Source of the DNA: CAJXQU01 sp965223825
Lineage (GTDB): Bacteria; Pseudomonadota; Gammaproteobacteria; CAJXQU01
NCBI GenBank assembly: GCA_965223825.1
Contig: OZ245018.1
Span: 2,294,001 to 2,358,000 of the forward strand
Direction: 5' to 3'
Length of the DNA: 64,000 nucleotides
The notes below the pieces were generated by a model, which was not told where the DNA came from, did not search any database, and saw only the letters and a program-made list of their open reading frames with translations. The position numbers were made by a program, and so were the translations under genes. Of this stretch, positions 1 to 8,681 are shown piece by piece. Position 1 is the first letter of the stretch; each line of letters opens with the position of its first letter.

Positions 1-897
1 ATTCAATACGGCAACTTGTTTAAAACTGTATTGATGAATCTTTGGGATCGTTTCTGAAAAAACTTTTTTATTCACTTTCCATACTAAAGAAACTTCATAA
101 AGGAATAAAAGGATTAAAAATACATAGATCCCGTTCGTTGCTGTTTGGGAAATCATATCGACTTTTGTCGGTGATAAACGCCAAGCAAGTACACCTAATG
201 CTAAGTACATTGGGATCTTCATTAAGATCAGAAAAAAGAAATCACCTTTACTTGTGATCTCCATAGCGCCCGTTGTTTTCGGTTTAAAATACGTTGAACC
301 TTTAGGGGTATCTGTTGTGCCTTTGTAATAAACAAAACCCATGATAAAGCTCATTAAACCCGTAATCGCAACTGCATAACGCCAGCCGTCATCACCACCA
401 AACATGAGTGCAACTGTCGGTAATGTAAATGCCGCTGCAGCAGAACCAAAGTTACCCCAGCCGCCATAAATACCCTCTGCTGTACCCAATTCGCGGTGTG
501 GGAACCATTCACTGACCATACGGATACCGATGACAAAACCCGCACCGATACAACCTAATAGAAAGCGTGCAATGACAAGTTGCGTGTAATTGTCTGCAAA
601 AGCAAACATAAAACAAGGAAAAGACATGATGATCAGGAGTGAGGAGTAAACTAACCTCGGTCCATATTTATCAGTCAACATGCCGATCACGACCCGTGCC
701 GGTATGGTCAATGCCACATTTAAAACCAATAAGGTTGTTATTTCTGACTTCGTTAAACCAAAAGTTTCTTTGATCGCTTGAAGCATTGGCGCCAAGTTAA
801 ACCAGACCACAAACGTGATAAAAAAAGCAAACCAGCTCAGATGTAGTATCTTCATCTTTCCGGTAAAGGAAAAAATATTAAATCGCTCTGATGACAC
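1..897 (-). CDS. narK: NarK-type nitrate/nitrite transporter (3' end cut by window edge)
   Basis: Inner-membrane major-facilitator protein of the nitrate/nitrite porter family, which takes up nitrate or exchanges it for nitrite. The minus-strand frame is open for 299 codons from a GTG at 897 to the window edge, so the C-terminal part is missing. Seen: MKILHLSWFAFFITFVVWFN at the first membrane segment, an MFS loop (GMLTDKYGPR), and the family signature GGWGNFGSAAAAF in the fifth membrane segment, as in NarK proteins. GTG is chosen because GGGGG lies just upstream; the internal ATG at codon 15 is the alternative. The usual length is about 430-490 residues. A near-consensus FNR box lies about 630 bp upstream on the same side. 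Confidence 0.9.
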   Translation of the reverse strand, partial: MSSERFNIFSFTGKMKILHLSWFAFFITFVVWFNLAPMLQAIKETFGLTKSEITTLLVLNVALTIPARVVIGMLTDKYGPRLVYSSLLIIMSFPCFMFAFADNYTQLVIARFLLGCIGAGFVIGIRMVSEWFPHRELGTAEGIYGGWGNFGSAAAAFTLPTVALMFGGDDGWRYAVAITGLMSFIMGFVYYKGTTDTPKGSTYFKPKTTGAMEITSKGDFFFLILMKIPMYLALGVLAWRLSPTKVDMISQTATNGIYVFLILLFLYEVSLVWKVNKKVFSETIPKIHQYSFKQVAVLN

Positions 898-1047
898 AGT
901 AATTCCCCCAGTTGTTAAAATTTAAATAGATAGCTCTCACACAGAACACCCGTGTCGGCACCTGAATTTTCGTATTCAAAAGAACCTTCCTCATACTTAA
1001 AAACATCTTTTTGAAAGACATAAAGCATTGACAAAATGAATTGAAAT

Positions 1048-1218
1048 TCAGTTTGCTATTCTTCGTTGAATAAATGTTGAAATTAAATTGTTGTTTAGCA
1101 TCGTCATCCTGTGGTCAAAATGTCGATGCGGATATAAATATGTGGAGTTAAGTATCGAGACAGAAGCTAAGCACAACCACTCAGTACATTTCGCCAATGA
1201 AGTGATTTGAATAGGCAT
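1048..1218 (-). CDS. Possible small ORF (56 aa) upstream of narK
   Basis: Small reading frame on the narK strand, starting MPIQITSLAKCTEWLC. The only support is an excellent ribosome site (GGAGG, 5-nt spacer before ATG at 1218) and its position in the long leader between an FNR-like box and narK. A longer start at 1248 also has AGGAGG but with too short a spacer. No family is recognised and no codon conservation can be checked, so it may be a leader peptide or chance. Confidence 0.3.
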   Translation of the reverse strand: MPIQITSLAKCTEWLCLASVSILNSTYLYPHRHFDHRMTMLNNNLISTFIQRRIAN

Positions 1219-1522
1219 TTTTTCCTCCAAGTGAGAAAGCACACGCATTCCTCCTATGAACCCGTTGTTTAACCGCTATCCCCACTGCGAATACAACCAC
1301 CGTTGCATTTCTCAGGCCAGATTATTTTTTGAATAAAGATCATCGTGTTAGGCCGCAATATTCAAATCTTCAGATCACTTTTGCGCTATGTTTGTGCATG
1401 CGTGCATTAGCATGGTGCGGATTTTATTCATCTGACAAAATAATGAACGACAAGTAATGAATGTCATGAATTCGCTGATTTTGATCACAAATTCAACAAT
1501 GGTGCAGGCGTTTATTTATACG

Positions 1523-1536
1523 TCGATTTAGATCAA
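1523..1536. promoter_or_regulatory. FNR/ANR-like box
   Basis: TCGATTTAGATCAA matches the FNR consensus TTGATNNNNATCAA at 9 of 10 fixed positions. FNR control of nitrate transporters is established in enterobacteria and pseudomonads. Here the box is about 630 bp from narK, so a long leader or control of the small ORF must be assumed. No good -10 box at the usual distance was found. Confidence 0.4.
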
Positions 1537-1623
1537 GATTAACGGTTTAACCCGTCTATCCTGTTGGTTTTGAAATGATTTTTTCTTCTATCGAATAGTG
1601 AACCTTAGGCTGTATTGACTGAC

Positions 1624-2064
1624 TTAGAGGTGTTGTAGGACCCAGGATTCAAATTGTGATGAGGACATCGCACCGGCTTGACGGGCAGTCTCTTTTCCGT
1701 TTTTCATGATCATCAAGGTGGGAATACTTCTGATCTGATACTGTCCGGCAAGTGGTTGGTTTGCTTCCGTATCCACTTTTACAAAACGGGCTTGTGTGTC
1801 GAGTTTTGCTGCGATCTGCGCGAACGTTGGTGCGAACATTTTGCAAGGCCCGCACCAGTCAGCCCAAAAATCAATCACGACCGGTAGATCGTTCTTGGTT
1901 AAATGTGTGATCGCATTATCCGCACTCGCACTGATCGGCTTGCCTGAAAAAAGTGGATGTTTACATTTTCCGCATTTACCGTGATCGGCCAGCTTGCTCG
2001 CTGGTACGCGGTTGATCGCATGACAGTCAGCGCAGACAATTTGCAGATTATTTGTGTTATTCAT
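1624..2064 (-). CDS. trxC: Thioredoxin 2 (TrxC)
   Basis: Cytoplasmic protein-disulfide reductase of the zinc-containing thioredoxin 2 type. The 146-residue product has an N-terminal zinc ribbon with C11-x-x-C14 and C31-x-x-C34, then a thioredoxin fold with the active site WCGPC at residues 70-74 and the cis-proline region SIPT. ATG at 2064 is preferred because the sequence from there (MNNTNNLQIVCADC) matches the family N-terminus; an upstream TTG at 2100 would add 12 atypical residues. It lies 47 bp after cbpA on the same strand and is probably co-transcribed with it, which would link redox repair to chaperone activity. Confidence 0.93.
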   Translation of the reverse strand: MNNTNNLQIVCADCHAINRVPASKLADHGKCGKCKHPLFSGKPISASADNAITHLTKNDLPVVIDFWADWCGPCKMFAPTFAQIAAKLDTQARFVKVDTEANQPLAGQYQIRSIPTLMIMKNGKETARQAGAMSSSQFESWVLQHL

Positions 2065-2111
2065 CAGTAATTTGTCTCCGTTTAAACCTATCTTCCGCAA
2101 CTTTATATGGT

Positions 2112-3050
2112 TTATACGCCCAATCGACTACGTGGATTAAACGCGAGTTTGTCACGCATTTCTTCATAGAGCGCTTTCGCTTCGTCAGTGTCCGCTGGTG
2201 GGTTGGTGATTTGTAAAACAACATACAAATCGCCCGGTGTTTTGCCCGGAATACCACGTCCTTTTAGGCGCATTTTCTGGCCTGACCGTGCACCTGCCGG
2301 GACATTTAATTCAACCTTTCCATTCGGCGTTGGAACGGTGATTTTCGCGCCGAGCGCCGCTTCCCACGGTGTGATCGGGCAATCCATGCTCAGATCGGTA
2401 TCATCCACTTTGTACACGGTATGCGGCTTAAACTGAATCTCAAGAAGCAGATCACCCGCTTGTCCCATCGGTCCTGGTGCGCCCTGCCCAGTCAATCTAA
2501 TCCGTTGCCCAGCTTTTATTCCTTTAGGTATGGAAACACTCAAGCTACGTTCTTGATGCACCATTCGACCATCTGGTCCGGCTTGGGGTAGACGTAAACT
2601 GATCGTCCGTTTTGCACCATTAAATGCATCATCCAAATCGATCAAGATTTTTGCTTGATGATCTTCACCTTTCGCATTCCGTTGTCCAAAACCGCCCCCA
2701 GCACCATGCTGACCGAATAATTCGTCAAAGAAATCACTGAAGCCACCGCCTTGACTTGATCGCCCACTAAATCCGCCAGACTGACCGAAGCCGCCATCCC
2801 AACCCGGCGGTGGATTGAAATCTTGTCCAGCTTTCCAGTTCGCCCCGAGTTGATCGTATGCGGCACGCTTTTCGGGATCTCGCAATACTTCGTAAGCTTC
2901 ACCTACGTCTTTAAATTTTTTCTCCGCGTCAGGTTCTTTACTGACATCAGGATGATATTTACGCGCTAGTTTGCGGTAAGTTTTTTTTAGATCATCTTGG
3001 CTAACGCCTCGATCGACACCCATGATGTCGTAATAGTCTTTGTATTGCAT
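2112..3050 (-). CDS. cbpA: DnaJ-class co-chaperone CbpA
   Basis: Curved-DNA-binding protein/DnaJ-type co-chaperone of DnaK. The 312-residue protein has an N-terminal J domain (residues 1-70, HPD at 33-35), a Gly/Phe-rich linker (about 80-125) and two C-terminal beta-sandwich domains for substrate binding, with no cysteine zinc finger. This is the CbpA layout rather than that of DnaJ. The usual partner cbpM is not next to it; the following gene is trxC. Confidence 0.92.
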   Translation of the reverse strand: MQYKDYYDIMGVDRGVSQDDLKKTYRKLARKYHPDVSKEPDAEKKFKDVGEAYEVLRDPEKRAAYDQLGANWKAGQDFNPPPGWDGGFGQSGGFSGRSSQGGGFSDFFDELFGQHGAGGGFGQRNAKGEDHQAKILIDLDDAFNGAKRTISLRLPQAGPDGRMVHQERSLSVSIPKGIKAGQRIRLTGQGAPGPMGQAGDLLLEIQFKPHTVYKVDDTDLSMDCPITPWEAALGAKITVPTPNGKVELNVPAGARSGQKMRLKGRGIPGKTPGDLYVVLQITNPPADTDEAKALYEEMRDKLAFNPRSRLGV

Positions 3051-3269
3051 TACGTCGGTTTTATCCTCAAATGATCGTCTTTCTCGTATTGCAGGGCGCG
3101 CACGACAAGGCGATCAGAAATAGTAAAGTCAGTTTATAAGCTTCATGATGGGGTCAATTTCCGTAAATTCAAGCCACATATTCCTTCATAGTCTGCTAAG
3201 CTAAAGGGAACTTGTTGCGGTGCAGCAAGTCATATTTTATGCGAACTTAGAAAATTAAAGGAGCACCAT

Positions 3270-3503
3270 ATGGATCTCTCAAATCATGATCTACCTAGTC
3301 TATTTAAGCAGCTCGGTTTGCCCCATGATGATGTATCAGTGGACACATTTATTCTTCGGCACAAGGATATGAATAGAGTGTCGCCACTGCATGAAGCGAA
3401 TTTCTGGTCAGAAAGCCAGTCAGCTTTTTTGAAAGAAGCACACGAGCGTGATGCAGACTGGGCGGAAGTGGTGGATCAACTGGATGCCATGCTACGCGGT
3501 TGA
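3270..3503 (+). CDS. DUF2789 family protein
   Basis: Small 77-residue cytoplasmic protein of unknown function. It matches the DUF2789 pattern: an early LFxQLGLP motif (here LFKQLGLPHDD), a central FW...QxAFLKEA stretch and the ending DWAEVVDQLDAML. A strong ribosome site (AAAGGAG, 7-nt spacer) fixes the ATG. It stands alone, pointing towards the 3' end of the receiver-STAS gene. Confidence 0.9.
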   Translation: MDLSNHDLPSLFKQLGLPHDDVSVDTFILRHKDMNRVSPLHEANFWSESQSAFLKEAHERDADWAEVVDQLDAMLRG

Positions 3504-3551
3504 AAGTCACTGAGCGCTGATCGCAGTCGGGTACGCGCTGGGTTTTGCTGA

Positions 3552-4391
3552 TCACTGCCTGATCAGATGACCCAGACCATGTTCCTTGATCATCGTGTAG
3601 AGCCCGAAAGGGACTTCAACAAAAGCAATTTTCTTATCCCACTTACCGGATAAGCCATGCAGTAATAACAACAACGCAATAATATTTTGTGGTGGCACGC
3701 GTGTCAGCGCAGAAAGACTGAACTCGATGTAACTCACGGGTGCAGAGAGCAGGTTTTTCTCAATGTGTTGGATGTACGACTGCACGGTTGTACTATTCAC
3801 AGAAATTTCGCGATCGCACCCCAATTCTACGCGCAGACCTTTTTCGATTTCTGTCACACCCAATACGAGCCTTGATTCAACAATCGGTTGCCCCTCTTCC
3901 GTACTGTCAAACCGATCCAATTGCGCGTCGATGTCTTCGAGCAATGCGGTGTTATCACTGTGCAAATTACGCAACTGCCGATAAAAATCCTGCACCTTCC
4001 ACGGTTTCGCCATAAAGCCAAGCTTAATATGGCCGCGGTAGGCTTTCACTGCGAGTAGAAGTTTGCTAACAGTTGTCCGACTTGTATCGTGGCTAATTAC
4101 GATAATACGGGAGAGATGTTGGCGCTTAACGTTATTTTCACCAATGGCATGGATTAATTCCAAACCACTTAAGTTTGGTAGATCCAAATCCAGCACGATC
4201 ACATCGGGTAATGCACTGTTGTACATTTTCAACGCTTTGTTGCCACAGTCGGTGATATCCGACTTGAAGTGCAATGTTTGCGTCAACTCAGACAAACATT
4301 CCGATGAAGTCAACGAACGAATCGCAATCAACGCTTTACCATTTTGGTGCGTCGATTCAACTGTTTCCTCATCAAATAGTACAATTTCCAT
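3552..4391 (-). CDS. Receiver domain protein with STAS-like C-terminus
   Basis: 279-residue signalling protein. Residues about 15-145 look like a response-regulator receiver: the phosphoacceptor strand reads DVIVLDLDLPNLSG, and the conserved lysine is in GFMAKPW. The opening acidic pair is missing (the first strand reads ALIAIRSL after the acidic N-terminal FDEE), so phosphorylation is uncertain. Residues about 185-279 resemble a STAS/anti-anti-sigma fold (VSYIEFSLSALTRVPP, a hydrophobic helix, KIAFVEVPFGLYTMI). No DNA-binding or enzyme output is seen, so a partner-switching or scaffold role is inferred. No histidine kinase lies nearby. Confidence 0.65.
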   Translation of the reverse strand: MEIVLFDEETVESTHQNGKALIAIRSLTSSECLSELTQTLHFKSDITDCGNKALKMYNSALPDVIVLDLDLPNLSGLELIHAIGENNVKRQHLSRIIVISHDTSRTTVSKLLLAVKAYRGHIKLGFMAKPWKVQDFYRQLRNLHSDNTALLEDIDAQLDRFDSTEEGQPIVESRLVLGVTEIEKGLRVELGCDREISVNSTTVQSYIQHIEKNLLSAPVSYIEFSLSALTRVPPQNIIALLLLLHGLSGKWDKKIAFVEVPFGLYTMIKEHGLGHLIRQ

Positions 4392-4553
4392 ATTCTTCCT
4401 CGGTTTTACCGTTCTACATCCCGAACAAGCAGCAACCTCCCACTACACTGTCGAACTGTTATGATCATCGGTCGATGGAGTCATAAGCTTTAGGACTTTT
4501 TCGAATTTTTCCTTCAAAATTCCCAGTCATTTACAAATTACTCTTCAGCTAAA

Positions 4554-4781
4554 ATGTTCGAAAAAGAAGATTTAATTAAGATCGCAAAATACGAAATGCC
4601 GTTTGGTAAATATCAAGGACGGCCATTGATCGATCTACCCGAGCCGTATTTACTTTGGTTCGCTGATCGCGGATTTCCTGAAGGTCGGCTGGGGGAGCTA
4701 ATGCAATTAACCCTGGAAATTAAAATTAACGGCTTGGAATATTTAATCGATCCCTTAAGAGATCTACCCACACAACACTAA
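4554..4781 (+). CDS. DUF3820 family protein
   Basis: 75-residue conserved protein. MPFGKYQGRPLIDLPEPYL is the hallmark of the DUF3820/QSregVF_b family, which resembles the C-terminal domain of exodeoxyribonuclease X; its function is unknown. No strong ribosome site is visible. It is 36 bp upstream of the HopJ-like gene and probably shares its transcript. Confidence 0.88.
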   Translation: MFEKEDLIKIAKYEMPFGKYQGRPLIDLPEPYLLWFADRGFPEGRLGELMQLTLEIKINGLEYLIDPLRDLPTQH

Positions 4782-4817
4782 TTTTCTCATTAAAAACAAT
4801 TATTAAGCGAAATCAAC

Positions 4818-5174
4818 ATGCAATTAGAAACCTTATTAGACACTCTCAAACATGCCCCAAACAGCGTCGAATTCGACAACGTAATGACGGTGATCGCAGA
4901 AAACTTTACATACACGCCTAGTCGATTCTCAAATGGTCTTGGTGACAACAAAGTGGTCAATGAAGCGGGAACCAATGAAGGCTCCTGTAAAATATTTGCT
5001 TTCGCAAAACAGCAAGGTTTATCGGAAGCACACACCCTGGCCTGCTTCGGCCACTATTATCGCGATGATGTTCTCGCCCACCCCGACAATACTGATCACG
5101 CAAATATTCGTCAGTTTATGCAAACCGGCTGGGCTGGTATCGCCTTTGATCAGGTCGCATTACAAGCAAAATAA
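4818..5174 (+). CDS. HopJ type III effector-like protein
   Basis: 118-residue protein of the HopJ family: VEFDNVMTVI, FxNG (RFSNGLGDN), NEGSCKIFAFA, and the LACFGHYYRDDV block. Despite the family name it is common in free-living gammaproteobacteria without type III secretion, and none is seen here. It is probably a cytoplasmic protein of unknown role. A terminator follows at 5228. Confidence 0.9.
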   Translation: MQLETLLDTLKHAPNSVEFDNVMTVIAENFTYTPSRFSNGLGDNKVVNEAGTNEGSCKIFAFAKQQGLSEAHTLACFGHYYRDDVLAHPDNTDHANIRQFMQTGWAGIAFDQVALQAK

Positions 5175-5227
5175 GCCCTCCATTACACAAAACGAAGCGA
5201 TCACTTACTCATTATTCCTCTGTTCAG

Positions 5228-5251
5228 AACCGTCTTTGAAAGGCGGTTTTT
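5228..5251 (+). terminator. Terminator after the HopJ-like gene
   Basis: GAACCGTCTTTGAAAGGCGG can fold into a stem with a short loop and is followed by TTTTT. It lies 54 bp downstream of the stop codon. Confidence 0.65.
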
Positions 5252-5272
5252 ACGTTAAAAATATTTTAACGT
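5252..5272. repeat. AT-rich palindrome
   Basis: ACGTTAAAA, ATA, TTTTAACGT: two 9-bp complementary arms around three bases, directly after the terminator and followed by a partial third copy (AACGTAAAATATT). It may be an operator for the small acidic-protein gene at 5425 or part of the terminator; nothing decides this. Confidence 0.4.
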
Positions 5273-5424
5273 AACGTAAAATATTTTTTTCTGTACCTTA
5301 ATAAAAAGCTGGATTTTAATTGCGGAAAATTACGCGCTAAGCAGTGACTGTAATTCAAACATGACAGCGCAATCTGAACTGGGCTGTTTGAGAGACAAAA
5401 AAGGAATAGTGGGAATAAAAGCGC

Positions 5425-5628
5425 ATGGCAAGTGATTGGTTTGATGATGAAGCCGAGTTAGAAGATGACGACACTGTTGAAGATCAAACAACAGAAACGC
5501 TTCCGGAAAATAAACTCAGCAAACAACAAAAACTGGACATACGACGCAAGCTCGAAGATCGTATGGAAAACAAACGGCTAAAAGATTTAACCGATGATTT
5601 TTACGACTTCGATTTGGATGAAGACTAA
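5425..5628 (+). CDS. Small acidic protein, possibly PA3496 family
   Basis: 67-residue, very acidic protein with a central basic helix (KQQKLDIRRKLEDRMENKRL) and a DFDLDED tail. The layout resembles the PA3496 family of putative envelope-integrity proteins, but I am not certain of that assignment. Its stop codon overlaps the stop of the convergent hdfR-like gene by a few bases. Function unknown. Confidence 0.6.
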   Translation: MASDWFDDEAELEDDDTVEDQTTETLPENKLSKQQKLDIRRKLEDRMENKRLKDLTDDFYDFDLDED

Positions 5629-6470
5629 GACGTCTTAAAGACTTGCGCAATCAGCTTTTCTAGTCTGGCTTGATCGAACCGTTCGGCCTGATAAACCACC
5701 TGTATCGGTTGCGAAAATTGCGGCGCTGCCTGTACTGCGTATAGTCCTAGCGACGCGCCGAGATCGGGTGGTAAATATGCGCTACCGCCGTATTGTGTTA
5801 CATGATCACAGGCGACCGATACCGCATCGACACATAACCGTGAGACCGATAAACTCCGCTTAAAATGCGTTGCATGAAATGCAGCAAAATCGTCCCCCCA
5901 ATCAATGTGGACATAGGTTGATCGCGTCATTTCCAACCAGCTTTGTTCTGGCTGATCCGAAAACAAATCACAGCGAAGCTCCCCCACTACTTGTTTAATC
6001 AGCTGCTCGTCATGAATGGCATCGCTGGTCAAGATTAGATCAAACTGCGTTTGCATTAGCCCTTCGAGTAAGGCAGATGATGTCGCTGCTGTGATCGTCA
6101 ACATATCCGTCAACGGCAAAACTGGTTGCGCCGATAATGCACTCGTGTTGATCGGACAAACTTGCGGAATTAAGCCTGTTTGATACCCCAACTTGATCAC
6201 ATCTGGCGGCGTTTGTTCTGTCGCCATTTCTTGTTTAACCGTGGCCCAAACCGACAAGATCGACTCGGCATGTGGTAACAACCGTTGTCCTGCATGGGTT
6301 AGCTGAATATTTCCTCGCTGACGCGTAAACAACGTCACGTTGAGAAACTCTTCTAACTGGCGAATTCGTGCACTGACCGCCGCAGAAGTGACGTGTAAGG
6401 ATTCAGCAGCGTGACCAAAATGACGCGTTTTGCTGACTTCGAGAAAAGTTCTGAGTAGTTGGGTATCCAT
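5625..6470 (-). CDS. hdfR: LysR-family regulator, HdfR-like
   Basis: 281-residue LysR-type transcription factor. The N-terminus follows E. coli HdfR closely: MDTQLLRTFLEVSKTRHFGH, AAESLHVTSAAVSARIRQLE (the DNA-binding helix-turn-helix, residues 1-60), LFTRQRGNIQLT. Residues 90-281 form the effector-binding domain. HdfR represses the flagellar master operon in E. coli; whether that holds here is unknown because no flagellar genes are in the window. It is divergent from trkH. Confidence 0.8.
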   Translation of the reverse strand: MDTQLLRTFLEVSKTRHFGHAAESLHVTSAAVSARIRQLEEFLNVTLFTRQRGNIQLTHAGQRLLPHAESILSVWATVKQEMATEQTPPDVIKLGYQTGLIPQVCPINTSALSAQPVLPLTDMLTITAATSSALLEGLMQTQFDLILTSDAIHDEQLIKQVVGELRCDLFSDQPEQSWLEMTRSTYVHIDWGDDFAAFHATHFKRSLSVSRLCVDAVSVACDHVTQYGGSAYLPPDLGASLGLYAVQAAPQFSQPIQVVYQAERFDQARLEKLIAQVFKTS

Positions 6471-6599
6471 ATGCTCTATTGTTTATCGGACGCATTAAAA
6501 TTAATCGTTGAAACGATGAGTTTCAAGTAGAAAAAGAACGTCTGTAAGGCATAATATTGATGTAGTAGTCTGACACCAAGGCAGGACGTCTTCGAAAGC

Positions 6600-8054
6600 A
6601 TGATCAATATCTTCACGACACTTTATCTACTGGCTTTCCCAATTGGATTGATGGGCCTCGTACAAGCGTTTTTTTCGATCTTATCGTGGTTTGTTTTTCA
6701 TGATCACGAAACCGCTGACTTTTTATTACCCGCCTCATTAATGCTCACCGTTGCAGGGCTCTTTCTAATATTAGGCAAACGCTATGATGTCTCCAAAGTG
6801 AGCTTTCGTGATGCATTAATCTTTGCCGTATTAACTTGGGTTCTCAGTGGGTTTCTCGGCGCTATCCCGATTATTCTGATCACCGGCGTGTCGTTAACAG
6901 ATGGGGTATTTGAATCGATCAGTGCACTGACCACCACAGGCGCGACGATTCTAAGCGGGCTTGATCAAATGCCACGTACCTTCTTACTATTTCGACAATT
7001 TCTACAATGGTTGGGTGGATTGGGCGTGGTGATTTTCGTGGTTGCCGTCTTGCCGATATTGAATGTCGGTGGAATGAAATTACTACGCGCTGAAACGCCA
7101 GGGCCATTTAAAGATGACAAACTCTCCCCTCGAATTGCTAACACCGCTCACTTCATGTGGTACGTCTACATCACGATCACCCTCTTGTGTGCGGTTGCTT
7201 ATTTCCTGGGCGGTATGAGTGTTTATGACGCGATCGCACATAGTTTTACAACCGTTTCTACAGGTGGTTTTTCGACTCACGATGCCAGCATGGGCTATTT
7301 TGATAGTCCGGGTTTATTAATCATTTCGGATGTGTTCATGCTCGTTGGAGCGGTGAGTTTTGCTCTACATTTTAGGGTCTGGCATGCGGGGCGACTTCAT
7401 CTCTACTGGCGAGATGAAGAAACGCGTTGGTTTCTTGCGTTTGTCATTCTGCTCGCGGTGCTCATAGGAGTTTTTCTGCTCCGAGCTGGGGTGTATAACG
7501 ATTCATTTACGGCATTTAATTTGGCTTTTTTTCACCTGATTTCTTTCATCACAAGCACGGGATTTGGTGCTGCAGGGTTTTCTGACTGGCCGTATGCGGT
7601 GACATTTTTATTGTTGGTTGCTGGTTATCTCGGCGGGTGCGCCGGATCAACTGCGGGCGGGAATAAGTTTATCCGTAATATTTTGTGCGTGAAATTAATG
7701 AATCTCGAATTACGACGACTGATCTCACCGAGGGGGATTTTTCTTGTGAAATACCAAGGCCGTTCAGTAGAGGAAAAGGTATTGAGTGCGACGATTTCCT
7801 TTATGTCGATCGCCGCTTTTTTAAGTATGACTTTCACCTTAATGCTGATGGCAACGGGATTGGATTTCTGGTCATCACTGAGTGCCGTTGCTGCGTGTCT
7901 AAATGTGTTAGGACCGGGCTTTGGTGAGTTAGCTAATAACTTTCAACCTGTAACAGACACGGGGACGTGGATACTGTCTATCGCGATGATTTTAGGTCGT
8001 CTGGAATATCTTACTGTGCTGGCTTTATTTTCACCGTTGATCTGGCGCTATTAA
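6600..8054 (+). CDS. trkH: TrkH/KtrB-type potassium uptake channel
   Basis: 484-residue inner-membrane potassium channel subunit. Four pore-loop repeats are visible with their selectivity glycines: TTTGATIL, TVSTGGFSTHD, TSTGFGAAGF and LGPGFGE. Multiple hydrophobic helices lie between them, and the length is right for TrkH. The cytoplasmic NAD-binding regulator TrkA is not adjacent and is presumably elsewhere. The ATG at 6600 has only a weak ribosome site (GGACG). Confidence 0.93.
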   Translation: MINIFTTLYLLAFPIGLMGLVQAFFSILSWFVFHDHETADFLLPASLMLTVAGLFLILGKRYDVSKVSFRDALIFAVLTWVLSGFLGAIPIILITGVSLTDGVFESISALTTTGATILSGLDQMPRTFLLFRQFLQWLGGLGVVIFVVAVLPILNVGGMKLLRAETPGPFKDDKLSPRIANTAHFMWYVYITITLLCAVAYFLGGMSVYDAIAHSFTTVSTGGFSTHDASMGYFDSPGLLIISDVFMLVGAVSFALHFRVWHAGRLHLYWRDEETRWFLAFVILLAVLIGVFLLRAGVYNDSFTAFNLAFFHLISFITSTGFGAAGFSDWPYAVTFLLLVAGYLGGCAGSTAGGNKFIRNILCVKLMNLELRRLISPRGIFLVKYQGRSVEEKVLSATISFMSIAAFLSMTFTLMLMATGLDFWSSLSAVAACLNVLGPGFGELANNFQPVTDTGTWILSIAMILGRLEYLTVLALFSPLIWRY

Positions 8055-8196
8055 AAATCGACACACGTTGGATCAAAGCCCTCATTGGCTTTTAGTCCAT
8101 TAAGATCATTTATTAAAACACCCAGAGAATTAAGTTAATCACGATTTAAATTAACGCATTTTCTGGTGTTATTTTCGTCTATCGCTTAACTTTGGC

Positions 8197-8559
8197 TTAC
8201 AGCACGCGCGGAATATTTTCTGCGGCGCGTGACGCATCCAACATGACCAAACCCAGCTTGGCGTCGCTGCGGGCTAGAACACAAAGCATAGCGTCTTGCC
8301 CTGCAGTGAGCATGATCGCATAACCGTGATCGCCTTTGACGATCACATGATCAATATGCCCGCGTTTTAATTCTTTGGATGTACGTGTCGCCAACGATAA
8401 CATCGCTGAGGTCATTGCTCCCACGCGTTCTTCTTCGAAACTCGCCGGCATGACGCTGGCAATCAATAATCCATCATTGGAAATAACGGCCGATCCTTCA
8501 ATATCCGCTGTCGCGCCATTGAGCTCGTTCAAAATGGATAGCAACATATCCTCTCGCAT
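8197..8559 (-). CDS. Roadblock/LC7 domain protein (MglB-like)
   Basis: 120-residue single-domain Roadblock/LC7 protein: a helix (LLSILNELNGATADIEGSAV), strand (ISNDGLLIAS), long helix and strands ending in the GLVMLDASRAAENI helix. Bacterial members such as MglB act as GTPase-activating partners of MglA-type small GTPases. Here it is the last gene, 122 bp after a kinase-GTPase gene on the same strand, so it is the obvious candidate partner for that GTPase. A promoter in the 122-bp gap is possible. Confidence 0.9.
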   Translation of the reverse strand: MREDMLLSILNELNGATADIEGSAVISNDGLLIASVMPASFEEERVGAMTSAMLSLATRTSKELKRGHIDHVIVKGDHGYAIMLTAGQDAMLCVLARSDAKLGLVMLDASRAAENIPRVL

Positions 8560-8681
8560 ATCACTTCTCTCTCTTCATGAGTTTCATTTATCGGCAAGCG
8601 ATGGGAAAAACTTCAATTTGATCGGGATGTTGTGAACGATTGCGCATAGAAATACTAGCTTATGTTTTGATTATGTCGCTA

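Larger units (their letters stand above)
898..1623. other. Long regulatory gap between narK and trxC
   Basis: This 726-bp stretch holds only the doubtful 56-codon ORF at 1048-1218 and an FNR-like box at 1523-1536. It is AT-rich and likely contains the narK promoter. No RNA gene or terminator hairpin with a T-tract was recognised. Confidence 0.5.

Noticed and set aside
8075..8092. Terminator after trkH (AAAGCC/GGCTTT)
   Set aside because: Only a 6-bp stem with a short T-run; too weak to annotate.
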